NCBI GenBank assembly: GCA_020444175.1
Contig: JAHLLM010000052.1
Span: 1 to 36,103, forward strand
From: Desulfobulbaceae bacterium
GTDB taxonomy: Bacteria; Desulfobacterota; Desulfobulbia; Desulfobulbales; SURF-16
Direction of reading: 5' to 3'
DNA: 36,103 nt
This document shows, in pieces, positions 16,344-24,569 of this stretch (position 1 is the first letter of the stretch; each line of letters starts with the position of its first letter). The position numbers were made by a program, and so were the translations under genes. A model generated the notes under the pieces. It made no database searches. It saw only the letters and a list, made by a program, of their open reading frames with translations, and had not been told where the DNA came from.

Positions 16344-16530
16344 TATGATTACCACTCATCTTCAGCCTTTTTATAGGTCATTCCCGCGAATGCGGGAATC
16401 TAGGAGGACTAGCCAACTACTCTGGATTCCCGCTTTCGCGGGAATGACTTTTGTGTAGACAGTATTTTTTGAATTATTAATGCATTACAGTACCTGCTGC
16501 AAGACTGGCTGAGTTTCAGTGGCAATCACA
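16344..16530. mobile_element. MITE-like element, copy 2 (187 bp)
   Basis: This has the same inverted ends as the copy at 8096-8236 (TATGATTACCACT at the left; right end reversed TGTGATTGCCACT). It is flanked by the 8-bp direct repeat TAAAAAAA at 16336-16343 and 16531-16538. It is 46 bp longer because its core holds two REP-like palindromes (ATTCCCGC-GAAT-GCGGGAAT and ATTCCCGC-TTTC-GCGGGAAT) with a spacer, instead of one. The right-hand target duplication forms the T-tract (minus strand) of the terminator at 16532-16563. Confidence 0.85.
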
Positions 16531-16531
16531 T

Positions 16532-16563
16532 AAAAAAAAGCTGCCCGGTATTCAGGACAGCCC
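16532..16563 (-). terminator. Rho-independent terminator of the gene at 16644-17417
   Basis: On the minus strand GCTGTCC pairs with GGGCAGC (one G-T pair) across an eight-base loop, followed by eight T. It lies 80 bases past the stop at 16644. The MITE copy abuts it and its target duplication is the T-tract. Confidence 0.8.
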
Positions 16564-16643
16564 TTTTATCACTGCATCAATGAATTTGGAATTTCTGGTA
16601 CTCAATTCAATACCAACAATTCATTCGACTTTGCTTAAGCTCA

Positions 16644-17417
16644 TCATGGCTTGAACGTTTTAATCAATAAAAGCGAATCAATATCCTCATCAGTCGGACT
16701 CACCTTAAAAACAGTCCCTTCTTCACAGACCTCTGCGTCAAAATTTTTATTGATGATGGTAACCATCGGCCAGAAACCAACGGAAACAACTTCGGGATCG
16801 TCAAAAAGGTCTGTCAATCTTCCGATCCAGGCGTCCATACGAGCCGGAGAATAAGGATTACGATTGCAGTAATTGACTATTGGAATACGTACCTGGATTT
16901 CCTTCACACACGAATCATCCTTGATATCAGCAAAACTAGCCCGCCACGGCAAGAGGCCCACCATATAATCGGGCAATTTACCACCGGAATACTGAAAGGC
17001 CCGAACATCGTCCGTATGCAATCCGTGGTTATAATATTCACGTGTCTCTCCCCTGATTACTCTGATTCTTTTCCAGGTTGCAACTTGGGCGGGCTTTGGT
17101 CCCATTACAAGATTGTTTTGAAGTTTCAGTTCGTTAAATAAAACATCAACGTCAACCACATTGCCGTCCTGATCTTCGATTACCATGTCTTCGCCGTTCG
17201 GAAACAGCATGGCCGTGGCAATCACCGGTCTGCCGTTGCAACCATGGGCAATAGAGAAATCGTTTACAACACTGCTTGCACCGTCAGGTTCTGTACGCTG
17301 ATAGTAGTCATCCGGCGTGTTTTTAGGAAGTACCGTGGTGTGTGCAAAAACACTGGAAGTTTGGGATAAGGTTGAGAGAAGAAAAACACTGATCGCAATA
17401 ACTTTGCCAATTCGCAT
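16644..17417 (-). CDS. Secreted protein, mature N-terminal His, DUF1775/YcnI-like features
   Basis: This 257-residue protein has a signal peptide (about 1-25). Predicted cleavage in SSVFA|HTTVLP would leave histidine as residue 1. The early mature region (DFSIAHGCNGRPVIATAMLFPNG) recalls the beta-sandwich copper-associated DUF1775/YcnI proteins, whose mature N-terminal His binds Cu(II). The similarity is by eye and not certain. Four to five cysteines (AHGC, DDSC, VNYC, AEVCEEG) could form disulfides. AAGGAGG before ATG 17417 is strong. A dyad TGCGGCAAATTGTCGCA lies 117 bases upstream, and a terminator follows at 16532-16563, so it is monocistronic. Confidence 0.6.
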   Translation of the reverse strand: MRIGKVIAISVFLLSTLSQTSSVFAHTTVLPKNTPDDYYQRTEPDGASSVVNDFSIAHGCNGRPVIATAMLFPNGEDMVIEDQDGNVVDVDVLFNELKLQNNLVMGPKPAQVATWKRIRVIRGETREYYNHGLHTDDVRAFQYSGGKLPDYMVGLLPWRASFADIKDDSCVKEIQVRIPIVNYCNRNPYSPARMDAWIGRLTDLFDDPEVVSVGFWPMVTIINKNFDAEVCEEGTVFKVSPTDEDIDSLLLIKTFKP

Positions 17418-17533
17418 AACAGAACCCTCCTTTCTGTTGAGTGGAAATCCTTGTTCGATAATCTTCCTTCAGCTAAAAAAGACCACCGCGCCATTTATAC
17501 CACAATGTATCACGATCATCCCTCAACTTATAA

Positions 17534-17550
17534 TGCGGCAAATTGTCGCA
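17534..17550 (-). promoter_or_regulatory. Dyad operator candidate, copy 1
   Basis: TGCGGCAAATTGTCGCA is a near-perfect palindrome (arms TGCGGCAA and TTGTCGCA). The identical 17-mer occurs at 36002-36018, again upstream of a minus-strand gene for an exported protein. Here the target start codon is at 17417. Confidence 0.5.
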
Positions 17551-17688
17551 CCGAAAAAAAGCTGTTCCATTGCAAAAAAAGCAAATACCGACCAAAGCAT
17601 TTGTACATTTATTTGGAATCAATGAGAGCCGGCTTGTTATTATGGAAGGCACCGACGAACTCTTGATGATCTGATAGAAGTATCAAAT

Positions 17689-18792
17689 CTACTCTTGCTC
17701 GAAACCGAACCATTTTTTCAACTTCCCCCTGACAAGAAACAGAAACAGTCCAAAGATCAGCGCAACCAATGCAGCCCAGAACTCCAACAATTCTTGCCAG
17801 AAAACATTCCACAGATCTTTTCCTTTGTCGGAAAAAATTTCCTTCCGATCCACTTCAACCGTTACCTTCAGAGTGGCTGCGGTTTTAGGAATAGGAGCAC
17901 CGCTGCAGTCAGGAGCATCAAAGAGATAGACATTTGCGCCAACATCAAATGTGCCTGCTTTTTTGGCAGTTAATTTAAAACGAACCACAGACCCACTCGG
18001 GTGAATTTTTATACATTCTGTTTCTGGGGGATCAATTTCAAAAGCTGGGGCAAAAGGTTCTACCGTGGCCCATTCGCCCTCTGCGGGTATGGTTGTTTCG
18101 TCTTGCCCCATACGCGTGGGAAATTCCGGCTTAAATTTTGAACTGCCGATCCAGACTCGAAGCTCACCGGGCAATCCAGGAATTTTCATCTGCTTGTCCG
18201 CTCCTAATGCGACAGTATAATCATTAAGCTTTTCTGATGGTAAATCAACAGGTTGCGCATCTCCATTTGCGCTGACAACCATACCATCAACAGGCACTTC
18301 GGACCCTATGATTGGGGTAATAATTCCTCCAAACACTTCAGGGATATCTTCAACCGGGGCGGCTAATTCTTCTGATGGCGCAGGATAAGCCTTGATCGGG
18401 GCAGCTACTTCCTCTGATGGCGCAGGGAGATCCTTGATCGGGGCAGCAACTTCTTCCACTGGTTCCGGGGAATCTTCGGATGGGGCAACTGCCTCTGCTG
18501 CTGGTTCCGGGATATCCTCAACCGGGGCAGCTACCTCTTCTGATGGCGCAGGGTAATCCTCGATCAGGACAGCAACTTCCTCAACTGATTCCGGAAAATC
18601 TTCGATTGGGGCAACTGTTTCTGCTGCTGCTTCTGGAGAGTGCTCAATTGGGGCAGCAACTTCTTCTGGCGGCGAGACAGAACAAGATTGTTCTACACCC
18701 GGCCCTGCACACGAAATCAAAGAGACACAAACCAGCGAACACATTATCAACAAAAACGAAAAATTCTTCAGGCGAGCAATATTTTTTCTCAT
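17689..18792 (-). CDS. Lipoprotein with Pro/Glu/Ala tandem repeats and C-terminal membrane helix
   Basis: From ATG 18792 (GGAAG upstream) this is 367 residues; an ATG at 18834 adds 14. A signal with lipobox LISC gives an anchored N-terminus. Residues ~40-155 are about eight imperfect repeats of ~14 residues (VAAPIEDxPAPSEE type), acidic and proline-rich, probably an extended stalk. The next ~150 residues form a globular domain (GLPGELRVWIGSSKF, CIKIHPSGSVVRFKLTAKKAGTF, VYLFDAPDCSG) with beta-strand pattern and Cys pairs. A membrane helix (LEFWAALVALIFGLFLFLV) and a short basic tail end it. I do not recognise the domain. The double anchor suggests it spans the periplasm. No partner gene is adjacent. 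Confidence 0.72.
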   Translation of the reverse strand: MRKNIARLKNFSFLLIMCSLVCVSLISCAGPGVEQSCSVSPPEEVAAPIEHSPEAAAETVAPIEDFPESVEEVAVLIEDYPAPSEEVAAPVEDIPEPAAEAVAPSEDSPEPVEEVAAPIKDLPAPSEEVAAPIKAYPAPSEELAAPVEDIPEVFGGIITPIIGSEVPVDGMVVSANGDAQPVDLPSEKLNDYTVALGADKQMKIPGLPGELRVWIGSSKFKPEFPTRMGQDETTIPAEGEWATVEPFAPAFEIDPPETECIKIHPSGSVVRFKLTAKKAGTFDVGANVYLFDAPDCSGAPIPKTAATLKVTVEVDRKEIFSDKGKDLWNVFWQELLEFWAALVALIFGLFLFLVRGKLKKWFGFEQE

Positions 18793-19018
18793 TTGTGAAC
18801 TTCCAAGTTCAGCTGGACGTGCCGTCGGTACCATTTTTTACCAAGGCAATTTACTCTGATTATTTGCAAAAACAGCTCTTATCAGGTAAAATTAATAACT
18901 TTTTAACAAACACTTACCTTTCATACAAATGAAGTGTCAAGCTAAAAAATAACCCGCAGCTCGATCATATTCGTGAATTTATGCGGATGAAGCATTCTTC
19001 AATTCGCAAGGTGATGTA

Positions 19019-20428
19019 ATGAATATTCGCATAAAAGTTCTTGTCATCCTGGGAGCATTATCCCTCTGTTTGACATTTATCTTTTATGCCCTGTTCAAAA
19101 CCGTCATTCTGAATAATTTTGACAAAATCGAGACTCGCTTTGTCAATGACAGCATTGCACGGGTCAAGGCAAGCATCGTAAATGAAGCGGCAGCACTTGA
19201 CACCATTACCCATGACTGGGCGAGCTGGGATGACACCTATCTCTTTATTGAGGACAGGAACAAGGAATACCAGAAAGCCAACATTGTTGCTGATACCTTC
19301 ACCAGCAGTGCCAAAATCGACTATCTTCTTTATTTCGATCTGAACGCCAATCTTGTGCATGGTTCATTTTATGACCGGCAAAAAGAAGAAGTGGCTTCTG
19401 TCCCCCTTGAGTTTATTGCCCAACTGCAAGGCAACAGCGCTCTCTTTCACCATCCCGGCACAGAGAGTCACAACGAGGGAATAATCATTCTCTCCGGTTC
19501 CCCACTTCTCATTGCCGCTCGACCTATATTAAACAGCAATGGTGACGGTCCACGCAAAGGGACACTGCTTATGATGCGCCTTTTTGATGACGAACGCATT
19601 GAGGGTATCAAAGAATCAACACGGGCTGACTTCACGATTCACAAGATAGGCTCCCCTCTTCCCGACCCTTATTCAACGATTCCCCTTGCCTCCCTTCTCA
19701 AGGCACCTGACACAGTGAGCATTGCTCCTTTAAATGAGGACAGAGTTGCCGGATATTTCTTACAAAACGATATTTTCGGAGATCCGCAACTTTTCCTGCG
19801 TCTTGTCTTCCCACGGGATATCCATATCCAGGGCCAGCGTACCCTGAACTACCTTATATGGTCTTCCATAGGAACATGTCTCTTCTTTGCCCTGGTAATT
19901 TTTCTCATTCTGGACAGGGTGGTTTTGCGAAGACTAGCCACTTTAAACCAGGATGTCCTGAAAATAAGCCGCACCGCGCAACCTGCAAACAGGGTTCATT
20001 TGCCAGGCACAGATGAACTGGCCACCCTTTCCTCCTCCATTAATACTATGCTTGATGCCATAGAACGTAATCAACTCGACATCAGAGAAAAAGAGGTACG
20101 CTTGCGAACCATTGCCGAGTTTACCCGATCAGGTCTTTTTATTACCCAGGAATCCAGGCTTATTTATGTAAATTCCGTGATGGAGCTTATCACAGGATAT
20201 GACTCCGAAGAACTTTTTACCATGCACTGGTGGGATATCTTTCATCCCGAATACCAAGGAGCACTCCGGGACAGAATCATGGCCAGCCAAAAAGTGGGCG
20301 CTCCCCCAAAGCATTATGAAGTCCTGTTGCAGAAAAAGTCAGGGGAAGAGAGCTGGCTTGATATGCGTATTAAGCATGTAACTGTTCAGGGAAGACCGGC
20401 AAGTTTTTGTGTTTGCACGGATCTCTAG
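19019..20428 (+). CDS. CHASE4-HAMP-PAS sensor protein lacking an output domain
   Basis: This 469-residue protein has a first membrane helix (about 7-29). A periplasmic CHASE4-type domain follows (30-270), with the characteristic THDWASWDDTYLFIED segment. A second helix (about 275-298), HAMP (to about 350) and a PAS domain (about 360-465, IYVNSVMELITGYDSEELFTMHWWDIFHP) come next. CHASE4 proteins normally end in a kinase, GGDEF or EAL domain. Here a TAG stop directly after the PAS (...CVCTDL) ends it, and CAGGCTGTTGAAA follows at once, as at 16191. It may be a kinase cut off by an insertion or rearrangement, or a sensor that works through partners. AAGGTGA before ATG 19019 supports the start. 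Confidence 0.85.
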   Translation: MNIRIKVLVILGALSLCLTFIFYALFKTVILNNFDKIETRFVNDSIARVKASIVNEAAALDTITHDWASWDDTYLFIEDRNKEYQKANIVADTFTSSAKIDYLLYFDLNANLVHGSFYDRQKEEVASVPLEFIAQLQGNSALFHHPGTESHNEGIIILSGSPLLIAARPILNSNGDGPRKGTLLMMRLFDDERIEGIKESTRADFTIHKIGSPLPDPYSTIPLASLLKAPDTVSIAPLNEDRVAGYFLQNDIFGDPQLFLRLVFPRDIHIQGQRTLNYLIWSSIGTCLFFALVIFLILDRVVLRRLATLNQDVLKISRTAQPANRVHLPGTDELATLSSSINTMLDAIERNQLDIREKEVRLRTIAEFTRSGLFITQESRLIYVNSVMELITGYDSEELFTMHWWDIFHPEYQGALRDRIMASQKVGAPPKHYEVLLQKKSGEESWLDMRIKHVTVQGRPASFCVCTDL

Positions 20429-20697
20429 CAGCAGGCTGTTGAAAAACAACGTAGAAATTGGCAAAAAGGATATTCTTCGGCAACCTCCTCGTCATTACTT
20501 TTAGCGGTTTACCAACAAAAAATAAAATCTTCATATGAGTGCGGAAAAAGAGCGGCATCGCTTAACTGAATGCCCGCTGAATCTGGCAAGTATATTGCAT
20601 ATGTTAGATTTTCAACAAGAACCTTTGACTGTCTTGCAAAAGCAACCTCGCTTCCCGGTCAGATGTTTGACATGTTGATATGAGAAAAGTGAGAGGC

Positions 20698-20713
20698 TGG
20701 GAACTTCGTTGCT
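20698..20713 (+). promoter_or_regulatory. Candidate sigma-54 promoter of the kinase operon
   Basis: TGGGAACTTCGTTGCT has GG (-24) and GC (-12) exactly ten bases apart, and the -12 box is a full TTGCT. The -24 box is TGGGAA against TGGCAC. It lies about 95 bases before the first kinase start. An NtrC-type regulator is the third gene of the operon, so autoregulation is possible. Confidence 0.5.
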
Positions 20714-20753
20714 TTTGCATGTTCATCACTTTTTAGCTGCATTTTTCGGGAAC

Positions 20754-20772
20754 GGCAATCATTATCATTATA
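20754..20772 (+). promoter_or_regulatory. Fur-like box in the kinase operon leader
   Basis: On the minus strand TATAATGATAATGATTGCC matches the 19-bp Fur consensus at about 15 positions, by hand alignment. It lies 35 bases before the start at 20807 and downstream of the candidate sigma-54 promoter. AT-rich chance matches are common. Confidence 0.35.
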
Positions 20773-20806
20773 CTCCTAACATAAGTTATTTTGAAAAAGG
20801 CCCAAA

Positions 20807-22876
20807 ATGCAAGACAGCAAGAAAACCAAAAAGCAGCTCCTTGAAGAATTGGCGGCTCTTCGAACCAGGCTGACCCTCCTGGAAAAGGAACAAAAGAGCA
20901 AAGGGAGCCAGCGGGATTATTTTTCAGAAAAAATTATTTTTCTGGAATCGTTTATAGATGAGATAAGCGAACCTGTTCTCGTCATTGGCACTGACTTTAA
21001 GGTGAAATACGCCAACAGGGCGGCCTACAACCTTTCAGGCATAAAAAACATTTCCCGCAAGGACGAAGTCTACTGCTACAAACTGCTTTTTGACTCAGAC
21101 TCTCCATGCGACAAGAATGGCCAAAAATGCCTTTTGAAAATGGTGTCTGAAAATGGCAAAGACGTCACGATGGACCATAGCACCATATCTGAGAATGGAG
21201 AGGAAAAAATATATGAAATATTAGGATCGCCGATCTGGGGAGAAGAAAAAAAACTTTTAGGCATCGTCTACACAATCAGGGATGTTACCCAACATAGAGC
21301 CGACAAACAGCTGCTTGAAACCGGACACGATTTTCTCGAAATACGTGTCCAGGAAAGAACATCAGATCTGATTGACCTCAATAACGCCCTGCGCCAGGAA
21401 ATAGCCGAACGCCAGAAAACCGAAGAGCGTCTGCGCTGGGCTCTTGAGCAGGCTGAGCTCCTTTACAAGGTTTCTCCCTGCGCTATTTTTACGGTTAATA
21501 CGGACAGAGACATCACCTCATGGAATAATAAAATAGAAGAAATCAGCGGCTATTCCTATAAAGAAATTCTGGGCAGAAAATGCAAAATCCTCTGTTCAGA
21601 ACCCACCTGCGGCCTTTTTTCCGAAAACGTTCAAAAACCGATCATAAACCATGAATGCACCATGCGAACCAAAGATGGACGCATCCTGACCATTGCAAAA
21701 AGTGCTGATCTGCTGCATGACCCGAAAGGAAACATTATCGGCGGCATTGAATCCTTTGAAGATATAACAAAACGAAAAGAGATGGACAAAGCCCTTCGAT
21801 CGGAACGGGACAAATTTCAGGGCATGATTGCTGCCACAAGACAGGGACTGCATATCCTTAATTCCGACTATGAAATAGAATTTCAAAACGATGTGCTGAA
21901 AAACATCTTTGGGGATCAAATTGGTCACAAATGTTATGAGGTATACAAAAAACGGAGCGAGCCATGCGAAGTATGCCGGATGCATTCCGTTTTCCAGAAA
22001 AACCAGATAGAGCATGCTGAAGATATCATTTTCAATGAACGGCATTACAGTCAGAGCTATGCTCCTTTCAAGGACGTTGACGGGCAGACAAAATGCCTGG
22101 TTCTATTGAGGGATATCACTGTCGAAAAAGTAAACAGGGCAAAAACCATGCGCACGGCTCAACTCGCATCGATTGGTGAACTGGCCGCCGGTGTGGCCCA
22201 TGAGATCAACAACCCCATCAACGGCATTATCAACTTTGCCCAGCTTCTTCTGGAGGATATCGACAAAGGGACGAGCAAAGCGCTTTTAAATCGACTCCTT
22301 AACGAAGGAGAGCGCGTGGCGGACATAGTCAGCAAACTTCTGGACTTTGCCCGTCAGAGAGAGGATGACCAGGGTTTTTTTGACGATGTCAACCTCAGCG
22401 AGGTAGTGGACAACTCCTTTTCACTCTTCAAACACCAGTTCCATAACCATGGTATCACTACTCGCATCACCGTGCCGCCTGATATCCCTCCCCTTCAGGT
22501 AAATCCTCACCAGCTTCAGCAGGTTTTTGTCAACCTGCTCAGTAATGCCAGCCATGCCTTAAATGAACGTTACCCAGGGAAAGACCCGAATAAGATCCTT
22601 GAGATTGACGCAAGCATGCTTGAGCAAGAGAACAAGGAGTATGTTCGGATTACTTTTAAAGACCACGGCGGCGGTATTCCGGAAGACATTGTGGACATGA
22701 TCTTTACGCCATTTTTCTCAACAAAACAGCAGGGTGAAGGAACAGGCCTCGGATTAAGCATAAGTCAGGGATTGATAAAAAGTTTCCATGGCCAAATGCA
22801 TCTGGAAAGCAAACCTGATGAATATACCAGTATGATTATTGAGCTTCCGGTGAAACAGGAAAACATGAAGCCATAA
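20807..22876 (+). CDS. PAS-domain sensor histidine kinase (three PAS modules)
   Basis: This 689-residue cytoplasmic kinase has no membrane helix. A short coiled coil (5-35) precedes PAS-1 (about 45-170), a coiled-coil linker (175-215), PAS-2 (215-335), PAS-3 (about 345-445), HisKA with H465 in [13 protein letters not shown], and HATPase with N-box [12 protein letters not shown]1 [10 protein letters not shown] and G2 [12 protein letters not shown]-1 and PAS-3 carry CYK...PCxxNGxxC and [15 protein letters not shown] motifs, and PAS-2 has [10 protein letters not shown]...EC. Such Cys-rich PAS domains are common in deltaproteobacteria and may bind metal or sense redox. It heads an operon with the next kinase (16-base gap) and an NtrC-type regulator. 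AAGG before ATG 20807 fits. Confidence 0.92.
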   Translation: MQDSKKTKKQLLEELAALRTRLTLLEKEQKSKGSQRDYFSEKIIFLESFIDEISEPVLVIGTDFKVKYANRAAYNLSGIKNISRKDEVYCYKLLFDSDSPCDKNGQKCLLKMVSENGKDVTMDHSTISENGEEKIYEILGSPIWGEEKKLLGIVYTIRDVTQHRADKQLLETGHDFLEIRVQERTSDLIDLNNALRQEIAERQKTEERLRWALEQAELLYKVSPCAIFTVNTDRDITSWNNKIEEISGYSYKEILGRKCKILCSEPTCGLFSENVQKPIINHECTMRTKDGRILTIAKSADLLHDPKGNIIGGIESFEDITKRKEMDKALRSERDKFQGMIAATRQGLHILNSDYEIEFQNDVLKNIFGDQIGHKCYEVYKKRSEPCEVCRMHSVFQKNQIEHAEDIIFNERHYSQSYAPFKDVDGQTKCLVLLRDITVEKVNRAKTMRTAQLASIGELAAGVAHEINNPINGIINFAQLLLEDIDKGTSKALLNRLLNEGERVADIVSKLLDFARQREDDQGFFDDVNLSEVVDNSFSLFKHQFHNHGITTRITVPPDIPPLQVNPHQLQQVFVNLLSNASHALNERYPGKDPNKILEIDASMLEQENKEYVRITFKDHGGGIPEDIVDMIFTPFFSTKQQGEGTGLGLSISQGLIKSFHGQMHLESKPDEYTSMIIELPVKQENMKP

Positions 22877-22892
22877 AAATGAGGAATAACAG

Positions 22893-24569
22893 ATGAAAAC
22901 TCCCTCACCTTTTAAAAACGGCAAACAGCTTCCTGCTGCAAACGAAGCCGAGTTGTGGGAAACTCTGAACAAACAATACCAGTTTCTCACCTCGATTATT
23001 GACGAAGTGGCTGATCCCATACTGGTTATAGGCACAGACTTCAGGGTCAAATATGCCAACCGGGCTGCCTGTAATTTTGTCAGGGATAACGCCTGCATAC
23101 ATGCCACTGAACCGTTCTGTTACCGCTTGATATTCGACTCCGACCGCCCCTGTGCCCACTTCGGTAGAATCTGCCCCCTGATTGAAGTTCTTGAAAATGA
23201 TAAACCCGCTACCATTGAAATCGAGCACACAATGTCAACGGGTCAGACTCGATTTTTTGAAGTACATGCAGCGCCCCTCAACAGCAGTGACGGCGACTTC
23301 CTGGGCATTGTTGAATCATTCAGAGACGTTACAGAGAGAAATCAGTATGCTGCCATGTTACAGAAAGGCCACCAGGAACTCGAAAGAAATGTCTACGAAA
23401 GAACCGAGGAATTGATTAAAAGCAATGAAATTCTTGGTGAGCAGATTACCCGAAGAAGGGAAATTGAAAAAATTCTTCGTGGCGAGAGAGACAAATTTCA
23501 TTCCATGCTCATGGCCACAAAACAGGGCATGCACATAATCAACAATGATTACAAGATTGAATTTCAAAATGCCATTATCAGCGATCTTCTCGGCGATAAA
23601 ATCGGCCATTCCTGCTATGAACTCTACAAGCGACGCTCTGAGCCATGCCCGGATTGTCTGATGATGCGGGCCGCAGACACGAATGAAATACAAATCGATA
23701 AGGAAGTTCATACGGATAAAGGGCGTTATTTCAGAAAAAGCTATGCTCCTTTCCAGGATATTGACGGCAAAAGAAAGTGCCTCGTGCTTTTTAACGACAT
23801 TACTGAAATGAGAGCTTATGAGGCCAAAAAAATCAGGACAAGCCAACTCGCCTCTATCGGAGAGCTGGCTGCCGGGGTGGCCCACGAAATAAATAATCCC
23901 ATTAACGGCATCATCAACTATGCTCAGATTATTCTTGACGACAAAGAAGACATGGACACAATCAACTCCCTTCTGCCGCGTATTATAAGGGAAGGGGAGC
24001 GTATTGCCGACATCGTCAGCAAACTCCTGTCTTTTGCGCGTCAGGGAGAGGATGACAGCCGGTCCTTTGCCGAGACTTTTGTTCAGGAAACCCTCGAAAA
24101 CTCACTTTGCCTGGTTCGCCATCAACTTCTGAAGGATGGCATACAAATTGCTATTAGCATACAACCAGATACGCCCACGGTATGGGTGCATCCCCAGCAG
24201 CTTGAACAGGTACTCATAAATCTGCTCAGCAACGCGCGATATGCCTTAAACCAAAAATTTAAAGAAAAAAGCGATGACAAACGCCTGGAGCTTAAAGTAA
24301 ACACTGTTGAGATGCTGGGAACGACTTATGTTCGGATATCAATAAAGGATTACGGCACGGGAATTCCTAAAGAAATTGTTAATTTTATTTGTAATCCGTT
24401 CTTTTCAACCAAGGAATCGGGTGAAGGAACCGGACTCGGACTCAGCATCAGCCAGGGACTGATAAAAAACTTCAATGGATTTTTACGAATAAATAGTGAA
24501 CCGGGCGAGTTTACCAATATCGTGGTAGATCTTCCCACATTCAAGGGTGCTCAGCATGATGGACAGTAA
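22893..24569 (+). CDS. PAS-domain sensor histidine kinase (two PAS modules), paralogue of the preceding gene
   Basis: This 558-residue soluble kinase has PAS-1 (about 30-150), a coiled-coil linker (155-195) and PAS-2 (about 205-310). HisKA has H331 in [18 protein letters not shown], and HATPase has NLLSNARYALN, KDYGTGIPKE and GEGTGLGLS. It aligns along nearly its whole length with the gene at 20807 but lacks that protein's middle PAS, so the pair arose by tandem duplication. Both PAS domains keep the PCxxxGxxC / PCPDC cysteine motifs. GAGGA before ATG 22893 is good. It ends inside the start region of the regulator gene (14-23 base overlap), implying coupling and shared signalling. Confidence 0.92.
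   Translation: MKTPSPFKNGKQLPAANEAELWETLNKQYQFLTSIIDEVADPILVIGTDFRVKYANRAACNFVRDNACIHATEPFCYRLIFDSDRPCAHFGRICPLIEVLENDKPATIEIEHTMSTGQTRFFEVHAAPLNSSDGDFLGIVESFRDVTERNQYAAMLQKGHQELERNVYERTEELIKSNEILGEQITRRREIEKILRGERDKFHSMLMATKQGMHIINNDYKIEFQNAIISDLLGDKIGHSCYELYKRRSEPCPDCLMMRAADTNEIQIDKEVHTDKGRYFRKSYAPFQDIDGKRKCLVLFNDITEMRAYEAKKIRTSQLASIGELAAGVAHEINNPINGIINYAQIILDDKEDMDTINSLLPRIIREGERIADIVSKLLSFARQGEDDSRSFAETFVQETLENSLCLVRHQLLKDGIQIAISIQPDTPTVWVHPQQLEQVLINLLSNARYALNQKFKEKSDDKRLELKVNTVEMLGTTYVRISIKDYGTGIPKEIVNFICNPFFSTKESGEGTGLGLSISQGLIKNFNGFLRINSEPGEFTNIVVDLPTFKGAQHDGQ

Larger units (their letters stand above)
20429..20806. promoter_or_regulatory. Leader region of the kinase-regulator operon with repeats
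   Basis: This 378-bp stretch has no gene. It starts with CAGGCTGTTGAAAA, echoed in inverse as TTTTCAACA near 20609. Two perfect 12-bp inverted arms, TGCAAAAGCAAC (20635-20646) and GTTGCTTTTGCA (20708-20719), flank a 61-base loop. A sigma-54-like promoter (20698-20713) overlaps the right arm, and a Fur-like box lies at 20754-20772. The first half may be decayed mobile DNA. Confidence 0.5.

Noticed and set aside
16117-16359. 80-codon minus-strand frame beside the MITE
   Set aside because: Its start lies inside the MITE and it has no ribosome site or recognisable motif.
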